A stretch of DNA of 12,980 nucleotides from an uncultured Ruminococcus sp. (GTDB lineage: Bacteria; Bacillota_A; Clostridia; Oscillospirales; Acutalibacteraceae), in the NCBI GenBank assembly GCA_902798605.1, contig CADBXH010000101.1:1-12980 (forward strand), read 5' to 3'. The translations under genes were made by a program, and so were the position numbers. A model generated the notes under the pieces. That model made no database searches. It had not been told where the DNA came from and saw only the letters and a program-made list of their open reading frames with translations. Position 1 is the first letter of the stretch, and each line of letters begins with the position of its first letter. Of this stretch, positions 1 through 8,400 are shown one piece after another.

Positions 1-162
1 GGTTCTCGCGGGCGGACACATGGGTCCGCCCCTACGAAAAACCTTAAGTTGACGACATTGCCTGTCAGGGGAAATGGGCGAAGCCCAAAAGGGTTGCCGA
101 CGTGCTAAGGTCCGCCCCTACAAAAATTTATATAAAAGTTTTTAATGGTACACAGGTGAGAA
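1..162. repeat. Intergenic GC-rich hairpin repeat region upstream of spoIIIAE
   Basis: No gene is visible here. A perfect 8-bp stem (GGGCGGAC at 10-17, GTCCGCCC at 24-31, 6-nt loop) is followed by CTAC and an A-run. A half copy, GGTCCGCCCCTAC plus an A-run, lies at 109-126 and is a direct repeat of 23-40. Between them is a small GGGCGAAGCCC hairpin. The architecture matches the hairpin repeat at 2748-2795. In spore formers spoIIIAE normally follows spoIIIAD closely, so this repeat probably sits inside the spoIIIA operon, although the upstream gene is outside the window. A TTGACG at 49-54 has no credible -10 box. Confidence 0.6.
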
Positions 163-1281
163 GTGAAAAAGCTTGGAATTATATTTATCGCATTATTTTC
201 TTTGATGATTTTATCGGTATTCAGCGCAAGCGCTGAGGAAAACGTAGAATACGAATACGACTTCTCCGGGGTTTACAACAGCCTTTCCGAGGACGCAAAG
301 CAGCATATGATAAGCATCGGAGCCGACAGCGCGGACAGCGCTTCTTTATCGAACCTCTCGTTTGACTCGATAATATCCGAGATAGAAAACATAGCCGCGG
401 AAAATGTCAAATCTCCGCTCGGCGGGCTCGTTTCGATAACCGCTATGCTTATCATCTGCTCAATGCTCAGCGCGTACAAGTCATCACTCAGCCCCGAGAT
501 AGGCACAACGCTCAACACCGCCTCGGCGCTTTGTATATGCTGCGCGGTTTTAAGCCCCGCGATAGCCACGATAAACTCGGCGTGCGATACCATCGTCAAC
601 GCCTCAAATCTTTTGCTCGCCTTTGTACCTATTGCGGGCGTGCTGATGGTTAGTTCGGGTCAGCCGTTCGGTTCGGCGGCGTACTGCGCTTCGGTGATCG
701 CCGCGGGGCAGGGGGTAGCGCAGGCGTCGCAGAGGATAGTCCTGCCGTTTCTTAATATGTTCCTCGGGCTCTCTGTTTCAAGCGGCTTGTCGCCGGACAT
801 CAACCTCGGCGGCTTCACCGCGTTTATCTCAAAAGCGTTCAAATGGCTGCTGGCGTTTGTGATGACGGTATTCACCTCGGTGCTCGGGATAAAACAGGTC
901 GTCACTAATTCGCTCGACAACGTATCGGGCAGGACGGTGCGGTTCGCGCTCAGTTCATTCGTTCCGGTGGTCGGTTCGGCATTATCGGAGGCGTACCGGA
1001 CTGTGTCGGGCAGCATATCCCTGCTCAAATCGGGCTTGGGAGTGTTCGTCATCATCGCTGTTGCCGTGACCTTTTTGCCTGTACTCATCAAGTGCCTGCT
1101 CTGGTCGCTCGCCCTTAAAACCGGCAAAGCTACGGCAGAGGTGCTCGGGCTGAACCAAAGCGCGGTCTTGCTCGACGGGATAAGCTCGGTATTTTCGGTA
1201 ATGATCGCCGTGATCCTATGCGTCGCCGCGGTCTACATAATCTCCGCCGCAATGGTGTTTATGATAGGAGGCGCATCGTGA
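163..1281 (+). CDS. spoIIIAE: Stage III sporulation protein AE
   Basis: This is a polytopic membrane protein of the SpoIIIA-SpoIIQ channel that links mother cell and forespore during engulfment. It has 372 residues. A signal peptide at 1-24 ends in SASA before EE, which would place the following segment outside the mother-cell cytoplasm. An acidic, soluble stretch runs to about residue 85. Several hydrophobic segments follow, roughly 87-104, 118-137, 147-163, 226-246, 291-318 and 345-368. The GTG start at 163 is chosen because AGGTGAG lies just upstream and the in-frame ATG at 145 runs into a stop within five codons. The gene overlaps spoIIIAF by 4 nt (GTGA), indicating translational coupling. 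In the family the operon is under mother-cell SigE control; no SigE promoter is recognisable here. The family assignment rests on topology, length and position before AF, AG and AH. Confidence 0.93.
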   Translation: MKKLGIIFIALFSLMILSVFSASAEENVEYEYDFSGVYNSLSEDAKQHMISIGADSADSASLSNLSFDSIISEIENIAAENVKSPLGGLVSITAMLIICSMLSAYKSSLSPEIGTTLNTASALCICCAVLSPAIATINSACDTIVNASNLLLAFVPIAGVLMVSSGQPFGSAAYCASVIAAGQGVAQASQRIVLPFLNMFLGLSVSSGLSPDINLGGFTAFISKAFKWLLAFVMTVFTSVLGIKQVVTNSLDNVSGRTVRFALSSFVPVVGSALSEAYRTVSGSISLLKSGLGVFVIIAVAVTFLPVLIKCLLWSLALKTGKATAEVLGLNQSAVLLDGISSVFSVMIAVILCVAAVYIISAAMVFMIGGAS

Positions 1282-1766
1282 ACGGAATAGCCGCGGTCGC
1301 GCTGACGGTTTGCTGCGCGTCGCTCATCTGCGCGCTTGTCTCAAATTTTGTCAGCGACCAAAGTACAAAAAGAGTGCTCAACCTCGTGCTCGGCGCGTTC
1401 GTTATCTGCTCTATGATCTTCCCCGTCAGGGCGGCAGTGAAAAGCATCAAAAGCGGTTATGATGAGCTCACTGCGGAGTCCGAAGAAGCCGCGACCTTTG
1501 ACGAGGCGGCGTATAACGCTCAGATCGTCGCTCAGACGCGCAAAAACCTTGAGCAGACGCTGACTGCGCTCCTCAACCAAAACGGTATTTACCCCCAAAA
1601 AACGGAGATAATTCTAGCCTTAAAAGACGATAACAGCATAATTATCTCCCAAGCCCGCATATATATAGACGAAGGCTGTACACAGACTGATCTGATCTCA
1701 CAGCTGACGCTTCAAAACTTCGGGATCGAACCTAACATAATAACGGAACAGGATAAAAATGACTGA
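1278..1766 (+). CDS. spoIIIAF: Stage III sporulation protein AF
   Basis: This is a 162-residue membrane-anchored component of the SpoIIIA complex. Two N-terminal transmembrane segments (about 3-22 and 33-53) are followed by a soluble domain with a coiled-coil-like helix (about 60-100) and a compact alpha/beta C-terminal part. Related domains in this operon build rings. The GTG at 1278 is preferred over any longer frame because a perfect AGGAGG lies at 1266-1271 with six-base spacing, and it overlaps the spoIIIAE stop as GTGA. Its 3' end overlaps spoIIIAG by 8 nt (ATGACTGA), so AE, AF and AG are probably translationally coupled. Sequence conservation in this family is low, so the name depends partly on operon position. 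Confidence 0.9.
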   Translation: MNGIAAVALTVCCASLICALVSNFVSDQSTKRVLNLVLGAFVICSMIFPVRAAVKSIKSGYDELTAESEEAATFDEAAYNAQIVAQTRKNLEQTLTALLNQNGIYPQKTEIILALKDDNSIIISQARIYIDEGCTQTDLISQLTLQNFGIEPNIITEQDKND

Positions 1767-2193
1767 CAGGCTGAAAAAAATCATTGACAGCGGAAGGCTC
1801 CGCAGGATAATCATAATATCCGGCATAGCGGGGATAGCGCTGATATTTATTTCTAACTTCATAAACGCGGGCGTGCCCCGCGGCGAAAGGGATGATGCGT
1901 TTTCGGTGACGGAATACAGCAAACAGGTAGAAAGCGACCTTGAAACGCTTATCACTCACATTGACGGAGCAGGCGAGACAAAGGTTATGCTTACTATGGA
2001 AAACAGCGTGGAATATGTTTACTTAAAAGACAGCACAACAAAAACAAAGGAAGTTCAGCCCGTAATCAGAGGCGTGCTTGTCGTATGCGAAGGCGGTGAC
2101 GATCCTGTTGTTGTCGAGCGCGTGACCCAAGCGGTGACAAAAGCCCTTGACATTTCAACAGCAAAAGTATGTATATCAAAATTATCAAGTTAA
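1759..2193 (+). CDS. spoIIIAG: Stage III sporulation protein AG
   Basis: SpoIIIAG forms a large ring in the intermembrane space of the feeding-tube apparatus. This copy has 144 residues. A short basic N-terminus is followed by a single transmembrane helix (about 17-36), and then a soluble ring-building domain with the family-typical segments ETKVMLTMEN and VIRGVLVVCEGGDDP, ending in a helix with VTQAVTKAL. It is much shorter than the roughly 229-residue Bacillus subtilis protein; the region between the membrane helix and the ring fold appears minimal. The ATG overlaps the spoIIIAF stop by 8 nt, with an AGGA about 7 nt upstream. spoIIIAH follows 14 nt after the stop codon. Confidence 0.92.
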   Translation: MTDRLKKIIDSGRLRRIIIISGIAGIALIFISNFINAGVPRGERDDAFSVTEYSKQVESDLETLITHIDGAGETKVMLTMENSVEYVYLKDSTTKTKEVQPVIRGVLVVCEGGDDPVVVERVTQAVTKALDISTAKVCISKLSS

Positions 2194-2207
2194 AGGTCGG
2201 TAGTATT

Positions 2208-2747
2208 ATGAAATTTCAAAAGAAGTATGTTATAGCGGCAGCCCTTGTTTTGGCTTTGGGCGCGGCGGTTTATGTCAACTGGCAGTTCACAACCAACAAC
2301 AACACAAGCGTAAAGGAGCTCGGCGCGGCGTCTTACGTCAACGCGACCGCGAGCGCTACCGCCGATCAGGCAAAGCAGACCGCGGCGCAGTCAAAGGAGC
2401 AGCAGAGCTTTTTTGCAAACGAGCGCACCAAACGGCAGAGTACTCAGGATAAGGTGCTTGATGAAGCCAAAGAGATATTCAAGCTCGATGACGCCGATGA
2501 AGCAGAGATTACCGAGGCTCAGAAAAATGTGGAAAAAACTCTTAAAAACTTTACCATACAGGACAGCATAGAGAGCATAATCAAGGCAAAGGGCTTTTCC
2601 GACTGCCTGTGTACCATCAGTGACGAGGGTGTGTCGGTCATCGTGCCCGAGGGCGAGCTAAATGATAATTCCGTGCTCGTTATTGATGACGCGGTAGTGA
2701 CGCATTACGATGTCGCGTATGAAAACATATCCATTATAGGAGCGTAA
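2208..2747 (+). CDS. spoIIIAH: Stage III sporulation protein AH
   Basis: This 179-residue bitopic protein is the mother-cell half of the SpoIIIAH-SpoIIQ zipper and channel across the engulfed septum. A basic N-terminus (MKFQKKY) precedes one transmembrane helix at about 7-24 ending in VNWQFT. A Ser/Thr/Ala/Gln-rich linker and a charged coiled-coil-like helix (about 65-115) follow. The C-terminal ring domain contains KGFSDCLCTISDEGVSVIVP. The start is placed at the ATG at 2208 because AAAGG and GG stretches lie upstream; a longer in-frame start at 2169 would overlap spoIIIAG and add a non-family extension. It is the last gene of the operon, and a hairpin repeat begins at the base after its TAA. 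Confidence 0.95.
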   Translation: MKFQKKYVIAAALVLALGAAVYVNWQFTTNNNTSVKELGAASYVNATASATADQAKQTAAQSKEQQSFFANERTKRQSTQDKVLDEAKEIFKLDDADEAEITEAQKNVEKTLKNFTIQDSIESIIKAKGFSDCLCTISDEGVSVIVPEGELNDNSVLVIDDAVVTHYDVAYENISIIGA

Positions 2748-2795
2748 GTAGGGGTGTGCATTGCACGCCCGTGGGCGACCAATGGTCGCCCCTAC
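2748..2795. repeat. 48-bp GTAGGGG/CCCCTAC hairpin repeat
   Basis: The element is bounded by GTAGGGG and CCCCTAC, a 7-bp terminal inverted repeat. It contains two hairpins: GTGCA/TGCAC with a 1-nt loop, and a perfect 8-bp stem GGGCGACC (2773-2780) and GGTCGCCC (2784-2791) with loop AAT. It starts directly after the spoIIIAH stop codon. The second hairpin has the same layout as the one at 10-31 but with different stem bases. Confidence 0.75.
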
Positions 2796-2815
2796 ATTTA
2801 TTTTCTTTACTTTTA
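2773..2815 (+). terminator. Possible terminator of the spoIIIA operon
   Basis: The stable 8-bp GC stem at 2773-2791 is followed within a few bases by a T-rich stretch (2797-2815). This resembles a loose intrinsic terminator between spoIIIAH and nusB. The T tract is interrupted and overlaps the -35 region of the next promoter, so termination is inference. Confidence 0.35.
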
Positions 2816-2834
2816 CCCTTCTTTATGCTATAAT
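2806..2834 (+). promoter_or_regulatory. Sigma-A type promoter for nusB operon
   Basis: A perfect -10 box TATAAT lies at 2829-2834 with an extended -10 TG at 2826-2827. A 17-nt spacer separates it from TTTACT at 2806-2811, which matches TTGACA at four of six positions. Transcription would start near 2841, about 27 nt before nusB. This separates constitutive housekeeping genes from the sporulation operon upstream. Confidence 0.75.
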
Positions 2835-2867
2835 ATATCCTGTATTAAAATGTAAAGTTGGGATATT

Positions 2868-3293
2868 ATGTGCAAAGAAGAAGTTAAGCTTTCAAGGAGC
2901 GAAATGCGCGAGCAGGCTTTTATGCTTTTGTTCTCAAAATCCTTTGACGATCAGCCGCTGGAGGAGACTATCGAAGATAACGCAGAGATGTTCCGCGGCG
3001 GAGTTTGCCCCTACGCTCAGGCGGTCGTTTCCGGGATCGAGGACAAGCAAGACGAGATCGACGCTGTGATCTCATCAAAGCTCAAAAAGGGCTGGTCTAT
3101 CCGCAGGCTTTCAAAGCCTTCCTTGGCTATTCTCAGGCTCGCGGTGTATGAGATAAATTACCTTGAAAATATCCCCGACGGAGTAGCCGTCAACGAGGCG
3201 GTAGAGCTCGCGAAAAAATATACGATCGACGAGAGCGGGTTTATCAACGGGATCCTCGGCTCGGTCATCAGGGAAAAAGAGGGTAAAAAATGA
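2868..3293 (+). CDS. nusB: Transcription antitermination factor NusB
   Basis: NusB binds boxA RNA together with NusE (S10) and supports antitermination of rRNA operons. The 141-residue all-helical protein shows the N-terminal family pattern LSRSEMREQAFMLLF, the central ISSKLKKGWSIRRLSKPSLAILRLAVYEI and the C-terminal VAVNEAVELAKKY followed by FINGILGSV, all diagnostic. The ATG at 2868 has only a weak GGGA site. An in-frame ATG at 2904 has a better AAGGAG (2894-2899) but would remove part of the conserved SRSE-REQAF helix, so the longer form is preferred. It is the first gene after the promoter at 2806-2834. The stop overlaps the next start as ATGA. Confidence 0.95.
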   Translation: MCKEEVKLSRSEMREQAFMLLFSKSFDDQPLEETIEDNAEMFRGGVCPYAQAVVSGIEDKQDEIDAVISSKLKKGWSIRRLSKPSLAILRLAVYEINYLENIPDGVAVNEAVELAKKYTIDESGFINGILGSVIREKEGKK

Positions 3294-4234
3294 GCCTGTT
3301 TTTAGGGATAGATACCTCAAACTACACCACCTCCTGCGCCCTATATGACAGCGAAACAGGGGAGATCACCCAGCAGAAAAAGCTCCTGCCCGTAAAGGAA
3401 GGTCAGCTCGGACTGCGCCAGAGCGACGCGGTGTTCCACCACACGGCTCAGCTTCATTCGCTGTTCTCCGAGCTTGTAAAAGATGTTGATACAAAGCAGA
3501 TCGCCGCGGTCGGAGCGTCAGTCAGACCGCGACCGTGCGAGGGTTCATATATGCCGTGTTTCACAGTAGGAGAGAACACGGCAAAAATTTTATCATCGGC
3601 GCTCAAAATCCCGCTCTACACATTCTCGCACCAAGAGGGTCACATTGCCGCGGCGCTGTACAGCGCAAAAAGGGTGGATCTGTTTGATAAAAAATTCCTT
3701 GCCTTTCACGTCAGCGGAGGTACTACCGAGGCGGTCATTGCGAACGGCAGCGGCTGCGGCTTTGAGCTTGAAGCCGCCGCAAAGACGCTCGACCTCAACG
3801 CCGGACAGGCTGTCGACAGAGTGGGGCTTATGCTCGGTTTAAAATTCCCGTGCGGCGCTCAGCTTGAAAAGCTCGCTCTTAAAAACACGGAAAAAATCAA
3901 GGTCAAACCGACGCTCAAGGGTTGCGACTGCTGTTTGAGCGGAGTTGAAAACCTCTGTCAAAACCACATCAAAAACGGCAAAAGCCCCGAATACACGGCG
4001 GCGTTTTGCATTGAGTATATCCGCTCGACTCTCGAAGAAATGACCGACAGGATACTCGAAAAATACGGCGATATGCCCATAGTTTACGCGGGCGGAGTTA
4101 TGTCGAACTCCATAATAAATAATTCTTTTACAGAAAAATACAACGCTGTTTTCGCGCAGCCTGTATTTTCATCCGACAACGCGGCGGGCACAGCCTGCCT
4201 TTGCTACAGGAAGTTTAACGATGTACACACCTGA
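3290..4234 (+). CDS. TsaD/Kae1-like paralogue (O-sialoglycoprotein endopeptidase homologue)
   Basis: This is a 314-residue ASKHA-fold protein related to TsaD, which transfers threonylcarbamoyl to tRNA position A37. Visible motifs are the N-terminal GIDTSNYTTSCA, HQEGH at 114-118 (equivalent to the two metal-binding histidines), FHVSGGTTEAV at about 138-148 (TsaD has a GGHT-type loop here), LNAGQAVDRVGLMLGL, a C-terminal GGVMSN, and SSDNAAGTA with Asp296 as the third metal ligand. It is shorter than a typical TsaD (about 335-345). Several conserved loops differ, and it sits between nusB and xseA rather than with tsaB or tsaE. I therefore read it as a paralogue of unknown substrate, not the housekeeping t6A enzyme. 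Start ATG overlaps nusB by 4 nt, with GAGGG upstream. It overlaps xseA by 14 nt. Confidence 0.85.
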   Translation: MSLFLGIDTSNYTTSCALYDSETGEITQQKKLLPVKEGQLGLRQSDAVFHHTAQLHSLFSELVKDVDTKQIAAVGASVRPRPCEGSYMPCFTVGENTAKILSSALKIPLYTFSHQEGHIAAALYSAKRVDLFDKKFLAFHVSGGTTEAVIANGSGCGFELEAAAKTLDLNAGQAVDRVGLMLGLKFPCGAQLEKLALKNTEKIKVKPTLKGCDCCLSGVENLCQNHIKNGKSPEYTAAFCIEYIRSTLEEMTDRILEKYGDMPIVYAGGVMSNSIINNSFTEKYNAVFAQPVFSSDNAAGTACLCYRKFNDVHT

Positions 4235-5423
4235 ATTCAAAAAGCCGACTATGCTGACCGTTTCTCAGCTTACGAATTACATAAAATCGCTCATCGAGGG
4301 CTAGCCCACACTGCGTACAGTCTTTTTGACGGGCGAGATCTCTAACCTCGGCAGCTATGCTTCGGGGCTCTACTTCTCGCTCAAGGACAGCGGCGCGGTG
4401 ATTTCCGCCGTGATGTTCAAGTATCAGGCAAAGAGCCTTAAATTCAAGCCCGAAAACGGACAAAAGGTCATCTGCATCGGCAGGGTAGAGCTCTACGCTC
4501 CGCGCGGTCAGTACCAGATAATCATAGAGAGTATGCAGCCCGACGGCATCGGCGCGCTCAACCTCGCCTATGAGCAGCTAAAGGAAAAGCTCGATAAGGA
4601 AGGGCTCTTTGACGCGCAGCATAAAAAGCCCATCCCCAAAATGCCCAAGACCGTCGGCGTTATAACCTCACCCTCTGGAGCCGCGGTGCAGGATATCAAG
4701 AACGTGCTCTATAGGCGCTATCCGCGGATAGACGTTGTGATGTGCCCCGTTCAGGTACAGGGCGAGCTCGCTCCCAAGCAGCTTATAAAAGCGGTCAAAA
4801 CGCTTGACGAAAACGATTTGTGCGATGTTATCATCATCGGCAGGGGAGGCGGCTCTATAGAAGACCTCTGGGCTTTCAATAACGAGGAGCTCGCGAGGAC
4901 TATATTCAACTGCAAGATCCCCGTTATATCAGCTGTCGGTCACCAGACTGACTACACTATATGCGACTTTGTCTCCGACCTGCGCGCGCCCACACCTTCC
5001 GCTGCGGCGGAGCTCGCAGTTCCGGACATTACGGAGCTGCGCAGGCATTATGTGAGCATTATGAAGTCGGTCACATACAAGGTGAACCACAAGCTCGGAG
5101 TGTACAAGCTCAAATGCACCAACAGCCAAAGACGCGCGGCGTTGCACTCGCCCGAAAAGCGCGTCAAGGAGTATTACTCAAACATAAGCTTTGCCGCCAT
5201 GAGGGCGGAGCGCGCAGTCCAAAAGAGCTATGACGACACAAAGACAAAGCTTTTACGGCTTGCAGATAAGGCGGAGGAGCTCAGCCCGATCGCGGTGCTC
5301 AAAAGAGGCTACTCAATAGCCGAAAAGGACGGAAAAATAATCACAAATTCGGCTCAGCTAAAGAGCGGAGATAAGCTCACGCTGACCTTCCGTGACGGAA
5401 AAACAGACGTAACGGTAAATTAA
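4221..5423 (+). CDS. xseA: Exodeoxyribonuclease VII large subunit, interrupted by in-frame TAG
   Basis: XseA is the catalytic subunit of exonuclease VII, a single-strand DNA exonuclease that works with the small subunit XseB. Family sequence begins at the ATG at 4221 (MYTPEFKKPTMLTVSQLTNY), preceded by AGGAAG. After SLIEG the 28th codon (4302-4304) is TAG, and homology resumes at once with PTLRTVFLTGEISNLGSYAS. Downstream, the OB-fold to about residue 105 and the catalytic domain are intact: VGVITSPSGAAVQDIKNV, IIIGRGGGSIEDLWAFNNEE, GHQTDYTICDFVSDLRAPTP. The C-terminal helices end with a typical RGYSIAEKDG segment. A restart at the TTG at 4326 would remove the first OB-fold elements and lacks a ribosome binding site. 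The gene is therefore a nonsense mutant, a sequencing error, or read through. No xseB follows; dnaE does. Confidence 0.85.
4302..4304 (+). other. In-frame TAG within xseA (codon 28)
   Basis: The reading frame is continuous on both sides, and family-like residues flank the codon (SLIEG before, PTLRTVF after). In XseA proteins this position normally carries a variable polar residue between EG and P. A single substitution from CAG, AAG or GAG would explain it. TAG is used as an ordinary stop by iorB (12842-12844), so a genome-wide amber reassignment is unlikely. Confidence 0.85.
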
Positions 5424-5430
5424 AACTTTA

Positions 5431-5450
5431 GAGGCGTGCGTTGCGCGCCC
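5431..5450. repeat. Partial copy of the 2748-2795 repeat
   Basis: The segment GAGGCGTGCGTTGCGCGCCC closely matches the first half of the repeat at 2751-2770 (GGGGTGTGCATTGCACGCCC), differing at four positions. It lies between xseA and the dnaE ribosome binding site and lacks the second hairpin. Confidence 0.5.
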
Positions 5451-5473
5451 GATAAATCAAAGGAGGCGGTGAT

Positions 5474-8400
5474 ATGGCTTTCACGCACTTACATGTTCAT
5501 ACCGAGTACAGCCTGCTTGACGGCGCGTGCAGAATCAACAAGATCGCTGCCGCCGCAAAGCAAAAGGGCTTTGATTCGCTCGCTATCACCGACCACGGCG
5601 TAATGTTCGGCGTGATCGACTTTTACCGCGCCTGCAAAAAAGAGGGAATAAAGCCAGTCATCGGCTGCGAGGTCTACGTCGCGCCAAAGTCGCGCTTTGA
5701 CAAAACCTCGGGCTACGACAAATACTACCATATGATCCTGCTCTGCGAGAACATCATGGGCTACCAAAACCTTATCAAGCTCGTCTCCTGCGGATTTACC
5801 GAGGGCTTTTACTCCAAGCCGAGGATAGACGACGAGCTTCTTGAACAGCACCACGAGGGCTTGATCTGCCTGTCCGCGTGTCTTGCAGGTGAAATACCAA
5901 GATTGCTCTCATCGGGCAACTATAAAGAGGCTGAGAACAAAGCGCGCTACTACCGCGACCTGTTCGGCAAGGACAACTTCTTTATAGAGTTGCAGGATCA
6001 CGGAATAGACGAGCAAAAAAGGATATTGCCAAACCTCGCGAAGATCGCGAATGAAATCGGCGTCGGTATGGTCGCCACCAACGACTGCCATTACATAGAA
6101 AAAGAGGACAGCAAGATACACAGCATCCTGCTCTGCATACAGACCAACCGCACCCTCGACGACCCCGAAAACACGCATAAGATCGCCGAACGCTGTAATG
6201 TTGAGTTTGAGTTCGGCGTGCGCAAGCTGCCTCATTTTGATGTTCCCAACAACGAAAACCACCTCGATTACTTCAGGCGGCAGTGCTATAAGGGGCTGTA
6301 TGAGCATTACGGAGATGACCCCGATCAAAGCCTTATCGACCGCCTCGAGTACGAGATAAACACCATAAGCACAATGGGCTTTGTCGACTACTACCTGATA
6401 GTCAACGACTTTGTCCAGTACGCCAAGTCAAACGGTATCCCCGTAGGTCCCGGCAGAGGTTCTGGCGCGGGCTCATTATGCGCCTACTGCATTGGTATCA
6501 CCGCCATAGACCCAATAAAATACAACCTGCTCTTTGAGCGCTTCCTCAACCCCGAGCGCGTCAGTATGCCCGATTTCGATATCGACTTCTGCAACGTGCG
6601 CAGGGGAGAGGTCATCGACTACGTTGTGCGAAAGTACGGCGAGGACAGGGTGGCGCAGATCGTCACCTTCGGAACAATGGCGGCAAGAGCCGCGATCCGC
6701 GACGTCGGCAGGGTTATGGCTATGCCTTATGCCGCAGTTGACGCGGTGGCAAAGTTAGTGCCGTTTGAGCTGAATATCACAATAAAAAAGGCTTTGGCGG
6801 CAAGCGCTGAGCTAAAGGAAAAATATGACACCGACCCGCAGATAAAGACCCTGCTCGACTACGCAATGAGCATCGAGGGTATGCCGCGCCATTCGGGTAT
6901 GCACGCCGCCGGCGTAGTTATCACCGAAAAGCCGGTGTCCGACTACGTTCCGCTCGCCAAAAACGACGACAACGTAGTTACCCAGTACACAATGACGACG
7001 CTCGAGGAGCTCGGACTTTTGAAGATGGATTTCCTCGGTTTGCGCAACCTCACCGTAATCGACGAAGCCGAAAAGCTTATAAAAAAAGTCAATCCCTCAT
7101 ATTCGTCCGATGATGTTAAAGAGGACGACAAGGCGGTGTTTGAGATGATCTCGCGCGGTGCTACCGAGGGAGTGTTCCAGTTTGAGAGCAGCGGTATGCG
7201 CAACGTGCTCACAAGGCTGAAACCCGACTGCATCGAGGACTTGATCGCGGTAGTATCACTCTACCGTCCGGGTCCGATGAACAGCATCCCGACCTACATC
7301 GAGTGCCGCCACAATCCGCAAAAGGTGCGCTACAAGCACCCGCTCCTAAAGCCGATACTTGAGGTCACATACGGATGTATCGTCTATCAGGAGCAGGTTA
7401 TGCAGGTCTTGCGATCCCTCGCGGGCTACAGCCTCGGACGAGCTGACATCGTCCGCAGGGCGATGAGCAAAAAGAAACACGATGTTATGGAACGCGAGCG
7501 CGAGGTGTTCATCAACGGCCTTACCGATGACGACGGAAATGTTGTCGTAGAGGGCTGTTTGCGCCGCGGAGTCAGCCGCGAGATCGCCGTCTCAGTCTTT
7601 GGTGAGATGGAGAGCTTTGCAAGCTACGCGTTCAATAAATCTCACGCCGCCGCATATGCCGCGGTATCTTATAAAACCGCGTGGCTCAAATGCCATTATC
7701 CAAAGGAATATATGTCGGCTCTGCTCTCGAGCGTGCTCGACAATCAGAATAAATTAGCCGTTTATATCTCCGAGTGCAAGAGCCTCGGTATCGGCGTTTT
7801 GCCGCCCGGAGTCAACGAAAGCGGTCTCGGTTTTACCGTCGACGGCAGCAATATCCGCTACGGACTGCTCGCGATAAAAAACCTCGGCAGGCAGTTTATT
7901 GAGCAGATAATCGCCGAGCGCAGATACAAGCCTTATGAGTCGCTCTACGATTTCTGCAACCGACTCTACGGCAAAAATATGAACTCCCGCGCGATAGAAA
8001 GCCTTATCAAGTGCGGAGCGTTTGACGGGCTCGGCGCGAACCGCCGCCAGCTTTTGCAGGTCTACTCAAAAATCATCAGCGATGTTGAGTACGAAAAAAA
8101 GCACAGCCTAAACGGCCAGATGTCTATCTTTGATATGGGTCTCAGCGATGAAGAAAAACGCTCATCAGAGCCCGCTCTGCCCGACATCCCCGAGTACAGC
8201 AAGAGCGAGCTTTTGCAGATGGAGTACCAGATCGCGGGGATGTACCTCAGCGGCCACCCGATAGACGACTACACGGAATTTGCAAAGGCGATCAAAGCCG
8301 ACCAAATCGGCATTATGGTCACCCACGAGGACAAGCGTTACTTTGACGGCAAAAAGGTCTCCGCCGTCTGCATAATCGCCAACATAAAAACCCAGATCAC

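Noticed and set aside
49..77. TTGACG as a -35 box upstream of spoIIIAE
   Set aside because: At 17-nt spacing the -10 position reads AAATGG, which is not a plausible -10, and the operon is expected to use SigE.
660..1127. Long antisense ORF opposite spoIIIAE (and similar ones at 5489-5854, 5909-6328, 10799-11134 and 11948-12391)
   Set aside because: These lie opposite strongly supported genes, have no ribosome binding site or recognisable domain, and result from the codon bias of the real genes.
2761..3069. 102-codon forward ORF overlapping the promoter and nusB
   Set aside because: It runs through the hairpin repeat and the nusB promoter, then overlaps nusB in another frame. It has no domain or ribosome binding site.
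3645..3842. Small forward ORF inside the TsaD paralogue
   Set aside because: It is out of frame within a gene with intact motifs, with no start signal and no recognisable product.
4302..4304. TAG in xseA as pyrrolysine or a reassigned codon
   Set aside because: iorB ends with two TAG stops, no Pyl machinery or suppressor tRNA is visible, and other genes lack internal TAG.
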